Assembly (NCBI RefSeq): GCF_030915385.1
Contig: NZ_CP133268.1
Span: 5,182,001 to 5,246,000, forward strand
DNA: 64,000 nt
Direction: 5' to 3'
From: Neobacillus sp. PS3-12
GTDB lineage: Bacteria > Bacillota > Bacilli > Bacillales > Cytobacillaceae
The translations under genes were made by a program, and so were the position numbers. The notes under the pieces were generated by a model. The model ran no database searches. It had not been told where the DNA came from and worked only from the letters and a program-made list of their open reading frames with translations. Below are positions 8,395-17,111 of this stretch, one piece after another (within the stretch, counting starts at the first letter, position 1; every line of letters starts with the position of its first letter).

Positions 8395-9858
8395 ATGGAA
8401 AAGGTAATTAGTAAATCAGATTGGCTGTTTTTGATATTTTGTTTTTTGCTGGGCATTTTTGCGGAAGAATCATTTTTTCGTGGGAATGAAATAGGGATCT
8501 CATACCTAATATTTGTTGTCGCTTTTTATAGTGTTTTTTATTGGAGGTTTCGCCGTTTTTCCTTTTCACACCAACGTTTGGGATGGTTAGTCCTAATATG
8601 TATCTGGCTTCTGGCACTTGGTTATTTTACACATCATACAACGTTCTTTTGCGTTTTGAATGTTTTGATAATACCCATATTGGTTATGTTTCACCTTTTA
8701 TTAATTACAAGTTCAAACTATATGAAGTGGAATAAGCTGTCATTTATAACTTATGGTTTTTCAAAATTATTAGAAGCACTCAAATATAACTGGTGGGTTG
8801 CTACTGCTCTACCATTGAATGCTAAAAAAGGAATGGAACAAAGTAATTTAATGGTTATAAAGAAGGTAATCATAGGTCTCATTCTTTCTATTCCGATTTT
8901 GGCAATAGTCTTGGCACTTTTAATGTCTGCAGACTTAAAATTTAAGCAATTGGTGGAAGGATTTCCGAATTGGTTTCATGTAATAAGCGCTGAAACGATA
9001 GCAAGAGTCTTGATTATCTTGATCATAACTGTTTTATTTTTTGGAATTCTCCAGGTTCTATTATTGAGACAAAAAAAGATTATCGAAAGCCAAACAAAAG
9101 TGTTTCCATTTCAAATTGATCGGATTATTGCTTTAACTTTTTTGGTCGTTTTGAATCTTGTCTATCTGTTATTTACGTTTGTACAATTTAAATATTTTTT
9201 TGGCGGAACATTGCAAGGGGATTTTACGTTTGCACAATACGCTCGAAAAGGTTTCTTTGAACTTTTGTTTGTTTCCGTTATTAATTTGTCTGTAGTTACA
9301 GTGATGCTAACTTTTGTAAAGCAAGAAACACTCATCCTTAAACGTCTTATACAAATAATGTTATCCATTCTTGTTCTTTTGAGTGCTGTCATTCTCAGTT
9401 CTGCTTTTCTTCGCCTGGGAATGTACGAGAATGCCTATGGATTTACATTTACGAGAATTCTTGCACACACATTTATGATTTTTCTAGCAATCGTTTTTGC
9501 CTATACATTCATTCAAATTTGGATAAACAAATTATCGCTAAGTCATTTTATGCTGATCACAGCACTCGTATACTATGCCGTTATCAATACCGTGGATTTG
9601 GACCAATTAGTTGTCAGCAGGAATATTGATAGATTTAAAGAAAGTGGAAAAATAGATATTCAATATATGAATTCTTTGTCTTATACAGGAATTTCAGGTT
9701 TAATTTATCTTTATGAGAAAGATCCAAACATACCAGATTTAGCAGCAACACTTAAACAAAGACAGGATCAATTTAATCTTGAGGAGGGGTCATGGCAATC
9801 GTTCAACCTAAAAAGACAGCAGGTTAAGCAGGAACTTCAATATCTCAAGCTAAATTAG
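8395..9858 (+). CDS. DUF4173-type polytopic membrane protein
   Basis: A 487-residue protein with roughly ten to twelve hydrophobic segments. The segment YNWWVATALPLNA and the late NTVDLDQLVVSRNIDRF match the DUF4153/DUF4173 family. It follows the PadR/HAAS pair in the same direction with 67 bases between. No biochemical function is established for the family. GTAGGGGGCG precedes the ATG. Confidence 0.75.
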   Translation: MEKVISKSDWLFLIFCFLLGIFAEESFFRGNEIGISYLIFVVAFYSVFYWRFRRFSFSHQRLGWLVLICIWLLALGYFTHHTTFFCVLNVLIIPILVMFHLLLITSSNYMKWNKLSFITYGFSKLLEALKYNWWVATALPLNAKKGMEQSNLMVIKKVIIGLILSIPILAIVLALLMSADLKFKQLVEGFPNWFHVISAETIARVLIILIITVLFFGILQVLLLRQKKIIESQTKVFPFQIDRIIALTFLVVLNLVYLLFTFVQFKYFFGGTLQGDFTFAQYARKGFFELLFVSVINLSVVTVMLTFVKQETLILKRLIQIMLSILVLLSAVILSSAFLRLGMYENAYGFTFTRILAHTFMIFLAIVFAYTFIQIWINKLSLSHFMLITALVYYAVINTVDLDQLVVSRNIDRFKESGKIDIQYMNSLSYTGISGLIYLYEKDPNIPDLAATLKQRQDQFNLEEGSWQSFNLKRQQVKQELQYLKLN

Positions 9859-9913
9859 TCAAGATTTTTATTGAAAACAATTCGTTCAAGTTACTGAAAA
9901 TTTTGCGTAAATA

Positions 9914-9961
9914 AAAAGGGGGAGCGTACCATACCTAAGAAGTAATGGGACGCTTCCCCTT
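9914..9961. terminator. Intrinsic terminator
   Basis: Arms AAGGGGGAGCG and CGCTTCCCCTT around a 25-base loop, between the convergent DUF4173 and TIGR00266 genes. Confidence 0.7.
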
Positions 9962-9976
9962 GAATAAGTTAGTTCT

Positions 9977-10768
9977 TTAATCCCCATCAAACATTTCAAA
10001 TAACCCTCGGGTAATACTTCCCTCATCCTTTGAACCGCCACGTTGCGGAGCAGCAGCAAAAACACGGCTTGCAAGTCGGCTAAATGGCAAGGACTGTATC
10101 CAAACAGAGCCAGGTCCTCTTAGTGTCGCAAAGAATAATCCTTCCCCGCCGAAAAGGGCTGTTTTGACCCCTTTGACAAATTCAATATCATAATTGACAC
10201 TACTTGTCATCGCAACTAAGCAGCCTGTATCAACTCTCAAGGATTGACCTGGAAGAAGATCTTTTTTAATAATGGTACCACCTGCATGCACAAATACTAA
10301 ACCATCACCTTCAAGCTTTTGCATGATAAAACCTTCACCGCCAAAGAAACCGGCACCAATTTTACGCTGAAATTCAATGCCAATAGAAACGCCCTTTGCT
10401 GCTGCTAGAAAGGCATCTTTTTGGCAGATAATTTTCCCGCCTAAAAGACTTAAGTCCATAGGGACAATTTTTCCAGGATAAGGGGCAGCAAAGGAAACTC
10501 TTTTCTTTCCATGTCCATGGTTTGTGAAGGTTGTCATAAACAAGCTTTCACCCGTAAGCATCCGTTTACCTGCGCTAAAAAGTTTACCCATCAAGCCGCC
10601 GCCGCCGCTATTGGACCCATCCCCGAAGATAGTTTCCATAACAATATCATCATCCATCATCATGAAACCGCCAGCTTCAGCCACAACTGTTTCTTGCGGG
10701 TCTAATTCAACCTCAACAAATTGCATATCGTCGCCGTATATTTTGTAATCAATCTCGTGATTGTTCAT
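9977..10768 (-). CDS. TIGR00266/AIM24-family protein
   Basis: A 263-residue protein of the TIGR00266 (AIM24-like) beta-prism family. The sequence has the expected glycine-rich repeats (GGGLMGKLFSAGKRML, FFGGEGFIMQKLEGDG, LFGGEGLFFATLRGPG). Function in bacteria is unclear; the yeast AIM24 relative is a mitochondrial membrane-organising protein. GAGGGATTTC lies before the start. A minus-strand terminator and folded RNA sit upstream of it (see 10853-10945), suggesting control by premature termination. Confidence 0.88.
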   Translation of the reverse strand: MNNHEIDYKIYGDDMQFVEVELDPQETVVAEAGGFMMMDDDIVMETIFGDGSNSGGGGLMGKLFSAGKRMLTGESLFMTTFTNHGHGKKRVSFAAPYPGKIVPMDLSLLGGKIICQKDAFLAAAKGVSIGIEFQRKIGAGFFGGEGFIMQKLEGDGLVFVHAGGTIIKKDLLPGQSLRVDTGCLVAMTSSVNYDIEFVKGVKTALFGGEGLFFATLRGPGSVWIQSLPFSRLASRVFAAAPQRGGSKDEGSITRGLFEMFDGD

Positions 10769-10852
10769 GAAATCCCTCCTCGAAATGATCTATGTATTTA
10801 TGTTTATTTTAAGTGAAATAGGTAAAATATGCTATCCATAGTATTTAAAATA

Positions 10853-10945
10853 AAAAGACACCTGAAAACAGGTGCCTTTGTCGATATTGAGGCGAAAAAC
10901 CACACTCCACATAGTGCGTTCCAAAAAAGGAATGTTTTTCGGCTT
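10853..10945 (-). ncRNA. Structured leader or small RNA ending in a terminator
   Basis: On the minus strand, 10945 to 10890 can fold as a three-way junction: outer stem GCCGAAAAAC with GTTTTTCGCC, one hairpin TTCC/GGAA around six T, and one hairpin CACT/AGTG. It is followed at 10880-10853 by a strong intrinsic terminator (GGCACCTG-TTTT-CAGGTGTC then TTTTTATTTT). The terminator lies about 85 bases before the TIGR00266 start and points the same way, so it must end either an attenuated leader of that gene or an independent small RNA. I do not recognise a known riboswitch class. Confidence 0.5.
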
Positions 10946-11123
10946 ACACAATTCAGCTCATCGCTTTATTAATATAACATGGGATCAACAAAATAACAAG
11001 CCTATAAACAAAGTGAAAATAGTAGATGATTTTAGAATAATTAGAATTTCTGTAAAATTTAATTGCCATTTTTTGATATAAAATAAGAGTGAGACTAAAT
11101 ATAGGTAAATGGAAGGTGATCGA

Positions 11124-12938
11124 ATGATTTACGACCTGGTTCTGTTGCATCCGCCAACAGTTTATGATTTTAGGAAAGAAATGTTATTTACCGGTCCAAT
11201 TAGCGATGTCGTCCCTTCATCACCCGTTTTTGAGATGTACCCAATTGGTTTAACAAGCATCGGCGATTATCTGGAACGTTTTGGACTAAAAGTTAAGATT
11301 GTTAATATTGCGAACAGAATGCTTCTTGACGAAAGGTTTGATGTTGAAAGAAAAATTAAAAAGCTTAAAGCAAGAGCATTTGGGATTGATCTGCACTGGC
11401 TGGCACACGCACATGGCAGTATAGAATTAGCGAAAATTGTTAAAAAATACCACCCTGAAACACCAGTCATTTTTGGCGGGCTGTCATCAACGTATTTTCA
11501 TAAAGAACTTATCCAATATCCATGTGTAGATTTTGTCGTTTGCGGCGATACTACTGAAAAATTAATCCTTCTTCTGTTAAATAGCCTCGAGAAAGAGAGC
11601 ACTCACGAATTTTCTAAAATCCCTAATTTAACCTGGAAGAGCGATCATCAATACTATTATAATGAAATGACTTACGTTCCGAACAGCCTCGATGAATTTG
11701 ACTTTCCAGGTTATCGCTATGTTATTAGATCAGTATTTAAATATTTTAATTTATTAGACCCATTACCGTATAAAGGCTGGATTCAGTACCCTAATACAGG
11801 AATCCTTACATCAAAAGGCTGTACTTATAATTGCCTAATTTGCGGTGGTTCTAGGGATGCATACTCAATGAACTGCCATCGTAAGAAAATCGTAATGAAA
11901 TCACCAAAAAAAATGATTGAGGATATTGCTTTTATCCAAAGATTTACCAGGGCTCCCATTTTTTTATTAAATGATATCCGTCAAGGCGGAAAAGAGTACG
12001 TAGAAGAGTTCTTTAGCGGTTTGGAAAAAATGGAACTAAAGGATGAGCTTGTTTTTGAATTGTTCAACTATGCAGATGATGGTTTTTTTAAACGGCTCCA
12101 TAAGGCAATCCCTAAATATAGTATTGAACTGACACTTGAATCAGGTGATGAGAACTTAAGACGGTTAAACGGCAAACTTCCATGTACGAATGAAAAAATT
12201 GTTGAAACGTTGAAAGCAGCTTTAAATAATGGTTGTTCGAAAATAGACCTCTTTTTTATGATAGGCATACCTGGACAGGATTACCAGAGTGCCTTAAAAA
12301 ATGTAGATTTTTGTGAATATATTCACAAAAGATGTGGAGAGGATCAAAGAATATCCTACTTTATAGCACCCCTTTCACCATTTCTAGATCCTGGCAGTCC
12401 GGCATTTGAAAATCCTGAGCAATATGGTTATAAGAAATTTTGTAATACGCTAGAGGATTTTCGGCAAGCCGTAAGACAGCCGTCATGGAAAAACATGCTA
12501 AGCTACGAGACCACATCAATGACAAGAAAAGAGATTGTTAAAGCAACCTATGACTCGGCAAAAAAGCTAAATCAATTCAAATTTGACCATCATATCATAG
12601 ATAAAGCAGTGTATGAAGAGGTAAACCATAAAATATTAAAATCGATAGAATTTTTGGAAAGAATAGAGGTATTGTCATCTCTTCCACTCGAGGAACAAAA
12701 AAGAGAGCTTGCCAGTATTAAAGAAGAAGTTGAATTTATTAACCGTCATAGTATCTGTGGGCAAAACGAATTAAAATGGGAAGTAAAAAAACTATTTGCT
12801 AATATGCCTTCATTAACCTATATTGGACTCGAATTATTGGTAAAGGAAATAGCAAATAGTTTGAAATGCAAACTTGGAAAAGTTGACCGGCATATGGTTT
12901 CAATTGGTAATTCCAAAGTTACAACACAACACAAATAA
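11124..12938 (+). CDS. Radical SAM protein with N-terminal B12-binding-like domain
   Basis: The start at 11124 (after GGAAGGTGAT) gives 604 residues beginning MIYDLVLLHPPTVYDF. Residues 1-190 resemble a cobalamin-binding-type Rossmann domain (PVIFGGLSSTYF) though without a clear DxHxxG motif. The radical SAM core follows with CTYNCLIC at residues 233-240, the CxxxCxxC cluster motif, then an ELTLESGDENLRRLNG segment and a helical C-terminus. The opening resembles the TIGR04190 (Ta0216) subfamily; that assignment is from memory. No precursor peptide or partner enzyme is next to it, so the substrate is unknown. Confidence 0.8.
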   Translation: MIYDLVLLHPPTVYDFRKEMLFTGPISDVVPSSPVFEMYPIGLTSIGDYLERFGLKVKIVNIANRMLLDERFDVERKIKKLKARAFGIDLHWLAHAHGSIELAKIVKKYHPETPVIFGGLSSTYFHKELIQYPCVDFVVCGDTTEKLILLLLNSLEKESTHEFSKIPNLTWKSDHQYYYNEMTYVPNSLDEFDFPGYRYVIRSVFKYFNLLDPLPYKGWIQYPNTGILTSKGCTYNCLICGGSRDAYSMNCHRKKIVMKSPKKMIEDIAFIQRFTRAPIFLLNDIRQGGKEYVEEFFSGLEKMELKDELVFELFNYADDGFFKRLHKAIPKYSIELTLESGDENLRRLNGKLPCTNEKIVETLKAALNNGCSKIDLFFMIGIPGQDYQSALKNVDFCEYIHKRCGEDQRISYFIAPLSPFLDPGSPAFENPEQYGYKKFCNTLEDFRQAVRQPSWKNMLSYETTSMTRKEIVKATYDSAKKLNQFKFDHHIIDKAVYEEVNHKILKSIEFLERIEVLSSLPLEEQKRELASIKEEVEFINRHSICGQNELKWEVKKLFANMPSLTYIGLELLVKEIANSLKCKLGKVDRHMVSIGNSKVTTQHK

Positions 12939-13038
12939 TATACCATTGAAGCAATCAAGCCAATATTTGTTAAAAATTTCTCAAAAAGTGTTATAGTATT
13001 AATATCATCTAGGAATAGGAACGAGGGGGAAGTAAAGA

Positions 13039-13365
13039 TTGAATCTTGAAATGCAACGTTTTAAGGCAGAATTTTTTAAGGCACTTGCACATCCATTAAG
13101 AATTCGAATTCTCGAATTACTATCGGAAGGGGATAAAAACGTAAATGAGCTTCAATCTCTGATTGGTAGTGAAGGCTCTGCTGTTTCGCAGCAATTAACC
13201 GTTTTAAGGTCCAAGAACATTGTTTCCGGCACAAAGGATGGTAATAAGGTGGTTTATTCCTTAAAGGATCCGATGATTATTGAACTTTTGGCCGTTGCAA
13301 GACATATATTTAACAATCATCTTGTAGACACCATCACGATGTTAGATAAATTTAATGACGACTAA
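13039..13365 (+). CDS. ArsR-family winged-helix regulator
   Basis: A 108-residue protein with a TTG start after GAGGGGG. The helix-turn-helix is visible in EFFKALAHPLRIRILELL and GSAVSQQLTVLRSKNIV. The metal-binding ELCVCD-type box of arsenic sensors is absent (ELLSEGDKNVNELQ instead), so it probably senses something else. In related genomes similar regulators precede a sulfate-permease-family gene; none is present here and it stands alone. Confidence 0.88.
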   Translation: MNLEMQRFKAEFFKALAHPLRIRILELLSEGDKNVNELQSLIGSEGSAVSQQLTVLRSKNIVSGTKDGNKVVYSLKDPMIIELLAVARHIFNNHLVDTITMLDKFNDD

Positions 13366-13400
13366 AAGAAGAATTAGGAGTCTAATAAAGGTGATTTTTT

Positions 13401-13438
13401 AAGGGTGGCAATCTAGGATTGCTGCCTTGATTTTGTTT
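13401..13438 (+). terminator. Terminator after ArsR gene
   Basis: Arms GGCAATC and GATTGC(T)GCC with a three-base loop, followed by TTGATTTTGTTT. Confidence 0.65.
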
Positions 13439-13468
13439 GATTAATAGTATAGATGTTCTTGTTTTACC

Positions 13469-13497
13469 TTGACATTCTAACTAAAAAATGTTAAATT
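13469..13497 (+). promoter_or_regulatory. SigA-type promoter of the cold-shock gene
   Basis: TTGACA at 13469-13474, a 17-base spacer and TAAATT at 13492-13497. A start of transcription near 13504 would give an untranslated leader of about 150 bases before the cold-shock ATG, in keeping with the long leaders of cold-shock mRNAs. Confidence 0.65.
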
Positions 13498-13652
13498 TGA
13501 AGGAGCCGTTGCACGTGTTAGAATTTATGCATCAAGCTTGTTCAAAGTTTAACCAAAGTTTGGATAAAGTAATGAAAGTAAAGCTATCAACGTTGTTAAT
13601 TGGTGAATTTTACACATGGCTTTATGTTAAGCCAATAGGAGGAAGTTTTTAC

Positions 13653-13853
13653 ATGAAAAACGGTAAAGTAAAATGGTTCAACTCTGAAAAAGGTTTCGGA
13701 TTTATCGAAGCTGAAGACGGAAACGACGTATTCGTTCATTACTCAGCTATCCAAAATGAAGGTTTCAAAACTTTAGAAGAAGGTCAAGAAGTTTCTTTCG
13801 ACGTTGTTGAAGGCGCTCGCGGACCTCAAGCAGCTAACGTAGTTAAAAAATAA
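13653..13853 (+). CDS. csp: Cold-shock protein (CspA/CspB family)
   Basis: A 66-residue OB-fold protein starting MKNGKVKWFNSEKGFGF, with RNP1 KGFGFI and RNP2 VFVHY. GGAGGAAG precedes the ATG at 13653; the frame stays open back to 13488 but that stretch is leader, not coding, because the family length is 66-67 residues. It is a nucleic-acid chaperone active in cold and stationary phase. Codon use is biased (GAAGACGGAAAC, GGTCAAGAAG), as in highly expressed genes. Confidence 0.97.
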   Translation: MKNGKVKWFNSEKGFGFIEAEDGNDVFVHYSAIQNEGFKTLEEGQEVSFDVVEGARGPQAANVVKK

Positions 13854-13874
13854 TGGTGATGTAACCGTTTTATA

Positions 13875-13907
13875 ACAGTCTGGCAAATACGCCAGGCTGT
13901 TTTTTGT
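13875..13907 (+). terminator. Terminator of the cold-shock gene
   Basis: Imperfect arms ACAGTCTGGC and GCCAGGCTGT with TTTTTTGTT after them. Confidence 0.85.
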
Positions 13908-14041
13908 TATTCCTATCTTCAGAGATTTAAATATTTAATATAAAATTATTACTTTTTATATTTATAATTTTAAAAATAAACAAAAAATGGTAATATTTTA
14001 ATTGTAATACTAATAATAATTTAACCGCTAAAAGAAGGTAA

Positions 14042-15946
14042 ATGGACTGGGAAGTGGTGGTGAACTTGAAAAGACTGACAAGATGTGAGAGACTAGTTTT
14101 CATTTTTGTTGTGACAGCGTTCGTTATGGCTGCTGCTATTACTATTTTCAATAAGGAATTAGATATTTTAGTATATAGTCCTAAAAATTCTGTTGGGCTG
14201 CACTTAATCTTGGAATTCATAAGTATCAGTATTTCTTTTTCAATCTTTACATATGGCCTGAGAGCATTTGTAAATTCTCAGTCAAAGCAATTAGTTTATT
14301 TATCGATTTTATTTTTGGTACTAGGCTCAATTGATTTTTTGCATGCGTTTTCATTTGAAGGGATGCCGTTTTTGTTTGGAGAAAGTTCAACGAATAAAGC
14401 AGCATGGTATTGGATTATTGCTCGATTAACAGGAGGGATCTTCCTTATTCCCGCGATGATTCTTTCAGAGGAGAAAATATCTAAGGTCACCAGAAATGTG
14501 CTGCTCATCATGGGAATCCTTTATGTTGCAGTTATTACCTTTGCCGTAACCTTTTTTGAAAAAAGCCTTCCTACATTAATCTTAAATGAGGGAGGATCAA
14601 CATCCCTCCAAAAACAGCTTGAGATTATTGTCATCAGCCTTCAAATAATTGTAATTATTTCGAGTGTTGTCCAATATCGAAACAAAAAGAAGGAGATATA
14701 CCTATATGTGGCTTTGGCCATCTTTTATTTATTGTTTTCAGAATATATGCTAGGTGTTTATAACAGCTTATTAGATGTGTTTTACTGGGCAGGACATTTA
14801 TACAAGGTTATCGCTTATACCTTTATTTTAAGGGGTGTTTATTTTTATTTTATCGATGAGGTAGCGCTGAAGGAACAAAACCTTATTAATGCAAGAAAGG
14901 AATTAGATCAAGTCATTCAGGAACAACATGGTCTTATTTTCAAGATAATCAAAAGTAATAAAGGTTTTATCCATACACTATGCAACGGTGATCTTCTTAA
15001 TCAGCTAGACATTCCGATCGAAAGACTCAGCAAGAAAAGTATCATTGCCCTATTTCCTGAAAGCGAAGAAATGATAATAAATTTTTATCATTTAGTTTGG
15101 GATTTAGAGAAAAAGGTGACTTTCGAATTACATGAAAATAATCTAAATTTATATTTCACCTTAAAACCAGTTTTTAATAATGGGAAAATTAGTGAGATCA
15201 TTGGAACTGCAGTTGATCTTACAAAGCTTAAAGAAATGGAAGCGCAAATCAGGGAAAATGAGAAATTAAGTGTTTTAGGGGAATTAGCTGCTGGAATTGC
15301 TCATGAGGTACGAAACCCTTTGACAACTCTAAAAGGTTTTTTACAGTTAATTAAAGCTGACCGTAACCTTTACGAACCATCATTCGTTGAACTGATGTTA
15401 ACCGAAGTCGATCGTATTGAGATGATTACTGATGAATTTATGTCGGTAGCAAGGCCGCATGCTCATCTATTTAAAAATGAGGATATCCTCGAAATCATTC
15501 AGTACGTGGTAAAGTTTATGCAGCCACAGGCTCTCCTAAAGGGCGTTGATATTCATCTGAAATCTTGTGAAACTTTGCCTGCACTTGTATGTGAAAAAAA
15601 TCAATTAAAGCAAGTGTTTATTAATTTAATTAAAAATGCAATTGAAGCGATGCCAAAGGGTGGCAATATTCACATTGAGCTTAAGAAAAAAAAACTGGGT
15701 TTTGTTGATATCAACATCAGGGATGAAGGAATTGGAATACCAGAAGACGTAGTGGAAAAGCTGGGACAACCCTTTTTCACTTTAAAAGACGGCGGAAATG
15801 GATTAGGTCTAATGATGTGCCGAAAAATAATTGAGGCACATAATGGACTAATGGAGATAAAAAGTAAGATTGGTGTAGGAACAACCTTCATCGTTAGTTT
15901 GCCTTATGAAAATGAGATTGAAAATCTTGAAAATAAGTATAATTGA
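14042..15946 (+). CDS. MASE3-type sensor histidine kinase
   Basis: A 634-residue kinase. Residues 1-270 hold about seven membrane helices of the MASE3 sensor type (DFLHAFSFEGMPFLF, AAWYWIIARLTGG), then a linker helix, a PAS-like segment and a HisKA domain with the phospho-acceptor in GIAHEVRNPLTTLKGF (His near 421), followed by an ATPase domain with N (LIKNAIEAMPKGG), DEGIGIP and GNGLGLMM boxes. The HisKA motif is that of the sporulation kinase family (KinA-E), so input to Spo0F or Spo0A is plausible inference. No response regulator is adjacent. The ribosome site is close to ATG 14042; GTG codons just downstream are alternatives. Confidence 0.9.
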   Translation: MDWEVVVNLKRLTRCERLVFIFVVTAFVMAAAITIFNKELDILVYSPKNSVGLHLILEFISISISFSIFTYGLRAFVNSQSKQLVYLSILFLVLGSIDFLHAFSFEGMPFLFGESSTNKAAWYWIIARLTGGIFLIPAMILSEEKISKVTRNVLLIMGILYVAVITFAVTFFEKSLPTLILNEGGSTSLQKQLEIIVISLQIIVIISSVVQYRNKKKEIYLYVALAIFYLLFSEYMLGVYNSLLDVFYWAGHLYKVIAYTFILRGVYFYFIDEVALKEQNLINARKELDQVIQEQHGLIFKIIKSNKGFIHTLCNGDLLNQLDIPIERLSKKSIIALFPESEEMIINFYHLVWDLEKKVTFELHENNLNLYFTLKPVFNNGKISEIIGTAVDLTKLKEMEAQIRENEKLSVLGELAAGIAHEVRNPLTTLKGFLQLIKADRNLYEPSFVELMLTEVDRIEMITDEFMSVARPHAHLFKNEDILEIIQYVVKFMQPQALLKGVDIHLKSCETLPALVCEKNQLKQVFINLIKNAIEAMPKGGNIHIELKKKKLGFVDINIRDEGIGIPEDVVEKLGQPFFTLKDGGNGLGLMMCRKIIEAHNGLMEIKSKIGVGTTFIVSLPYENEIENLENKYN

Positions 15947-16045
15947 CTTTTTACAGTATTGTTCTTGTTCAAAGTTTTTATGAATGACAAAAGGAATCGT
16001 AATTTTGAGAAAACTGATATAGTTAGCATCAGTTCACATTAGCGG

Positions 16046-16576
16046 CTAAACGATCCCATTGTGCCGCTTTATTTTTCTTTCAATGTAATGACCAATAAAT
16101 GCTAATAGTAGTCCAATAAACAAACCGGAAAATACGGGGCTGGAAAGAAGATTCAGCGGTAAATTGTGATCATTTGGTATGAAATTGAAATGCCAAAAAA
16201 TCCCCAGGTCCATTCCAAAAGTGAAACCAAACAAGAATCCTACAAGCTGGTATTTATTATTTATTTTCCCTTCTAAATGGGAATTTATTGAAAATGCCCT
16301 GTTATAGGCCTGCCACATCGAAAAGCACCAAACAGAAGGATAAAAGATCCCCCATTGATAGTTGATAATATTATGGGCTTTTGTAAAGTCCCCATGAAAA
16401 GATTCCATAATGGACAAGTTCAAATGAGATATTGTATTTACTCCAAGCTCCCAAATCATAAAAATAATTCCTAAAAAGTATTGTTCATTATAGATTTGTC
16501 CAAAACCAGGTAGAGTAAAAGACCATAAAAGCGCTGCTATTGGGGATTTATATTCCTTTATTTTTCTATCTTCCAT
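16046..16576 (-). CDS. TM2-like membrane protein
   Basis: A 176-residue protein with about four hydrophobic segments. The N-terminal SPIAALLWSFTLPGFGQIYNEQ is the TM2-domain pattern (a pro-gly-phe-gly turn between two helices). The rest (residues 100-176) has two further helices and a basic end. Function unknown. It lies between the histidine kinase gene and the YpzG-like small gene, with its own start region. Confidence 0.65.
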   Translation of the reverse strand: MEDRKIKEYKSPIAALLWSFTLPGFGQIYNEQYFLGIIFMIWELGVNTISHLNLSIMESFHGDFTKAHNIINYQWGIFYPSVWCFSMWQAYNRAFSINSHLEGKINNKYQLVGFLFGFTFGMDLGIFWHFNFIPNDHNLPLNLLSSPVFSGLFIGLLLAFIGHYIERKIKRHNGIV

Positions 16577-16713
16577 TTATTAACCTCTTAAGTAAAACAA
16601 AATTGTTATTTCGAAAAAGCAAATGAGCTCTCATCATTAATAATTTCCAAAAAATTGGAATTTATATCTCTGAACAAAAAATGAATGTCGACAATAAACG
16701 ACAAGTTCCAATT

Positions 16714-16742
16714 AAAAAAAGACGCTTGCGCGTCTTTTTCGT
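16714..16742 (-). terminator. Terminator after the YpzG-like gene
   Basis: Arms AAAGACGC/GCGTCTTT with a TTGC loop and A/T runs on both sides; placed just after the minus-strand small gene. Confidence 0.8.
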
Positions 16743-16757
16743 TTCTTTTTTTGCATC

Positions 16758-16910
16758 CTACCAACGATGTGCCTTAGCGTTGCTTCGCAATATGATGTTG
16801 TTTTGGGAGATTTTTGTTTCTCCGTTTACTTGTGACTTCTGACGCTTAGGCCTGGTCCAATTTTGGTGAAAAAGCTCAGAGTGTTCATCTAAATTATCAC
16901 GATAACTCAT
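16758..16910 (-). CDS. YpzG-like small protein
   Basis: A 50-residue protein read from an ATG at 16910, preceded on the minus strand by GAGGTGAT with correct spacing. It contains HQNWTRPKR and QVNGET, which match the two motifs I recall for the YpzG family (Pfam YpzG-like). Basic and hydrophilic, ending KAHRW. Function unknown. The conserved motifs, ribosome site and terminator together make it a confident gene. Confidence 0.8.
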   Translation of the reverse strand: MSYRDNLDEHSELFHQNWTRPKRQKSQVNGETKISQNNIILRSNAKAHRW

Positions 16911-17043
16911 TATCTTATCACCTCAACGTTAGGATACTTTGAAACGTTTGATACTCAACTAAGAATATCATCTATAGCTTTTGTATATGTAAGCAAAATT
17001 ATGATGATAATTGTCATTTGAATAAAACTAATAAAAAGTAAAA

Positions 17044-17082
17044 ACAAAATGAGCATAGAATTTTTCTAAGCTCATTTTGTGT
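17044..17082. terminator. Intrinsic terminator after mntH
   Basis: Perfect 11-base arms ACAAAATGAGC and GCTCATTTTGT around a loop of 15, just downstream of mntH. Confidence 0.75.
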
Positions 17083-17111
17083 CGACAACTTAAATAAGTA
17101 ATGTTAACTTT

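Noticed and set aside
13488..13652. Extension of the cold-shock gene to an upstream ATG at 13488
   Set aside because: The extra 55 residues do not resemble the family, a promoter overlaps the proposed start, and GGAGG with the ATG at 13653 fits the known 66-residue length.
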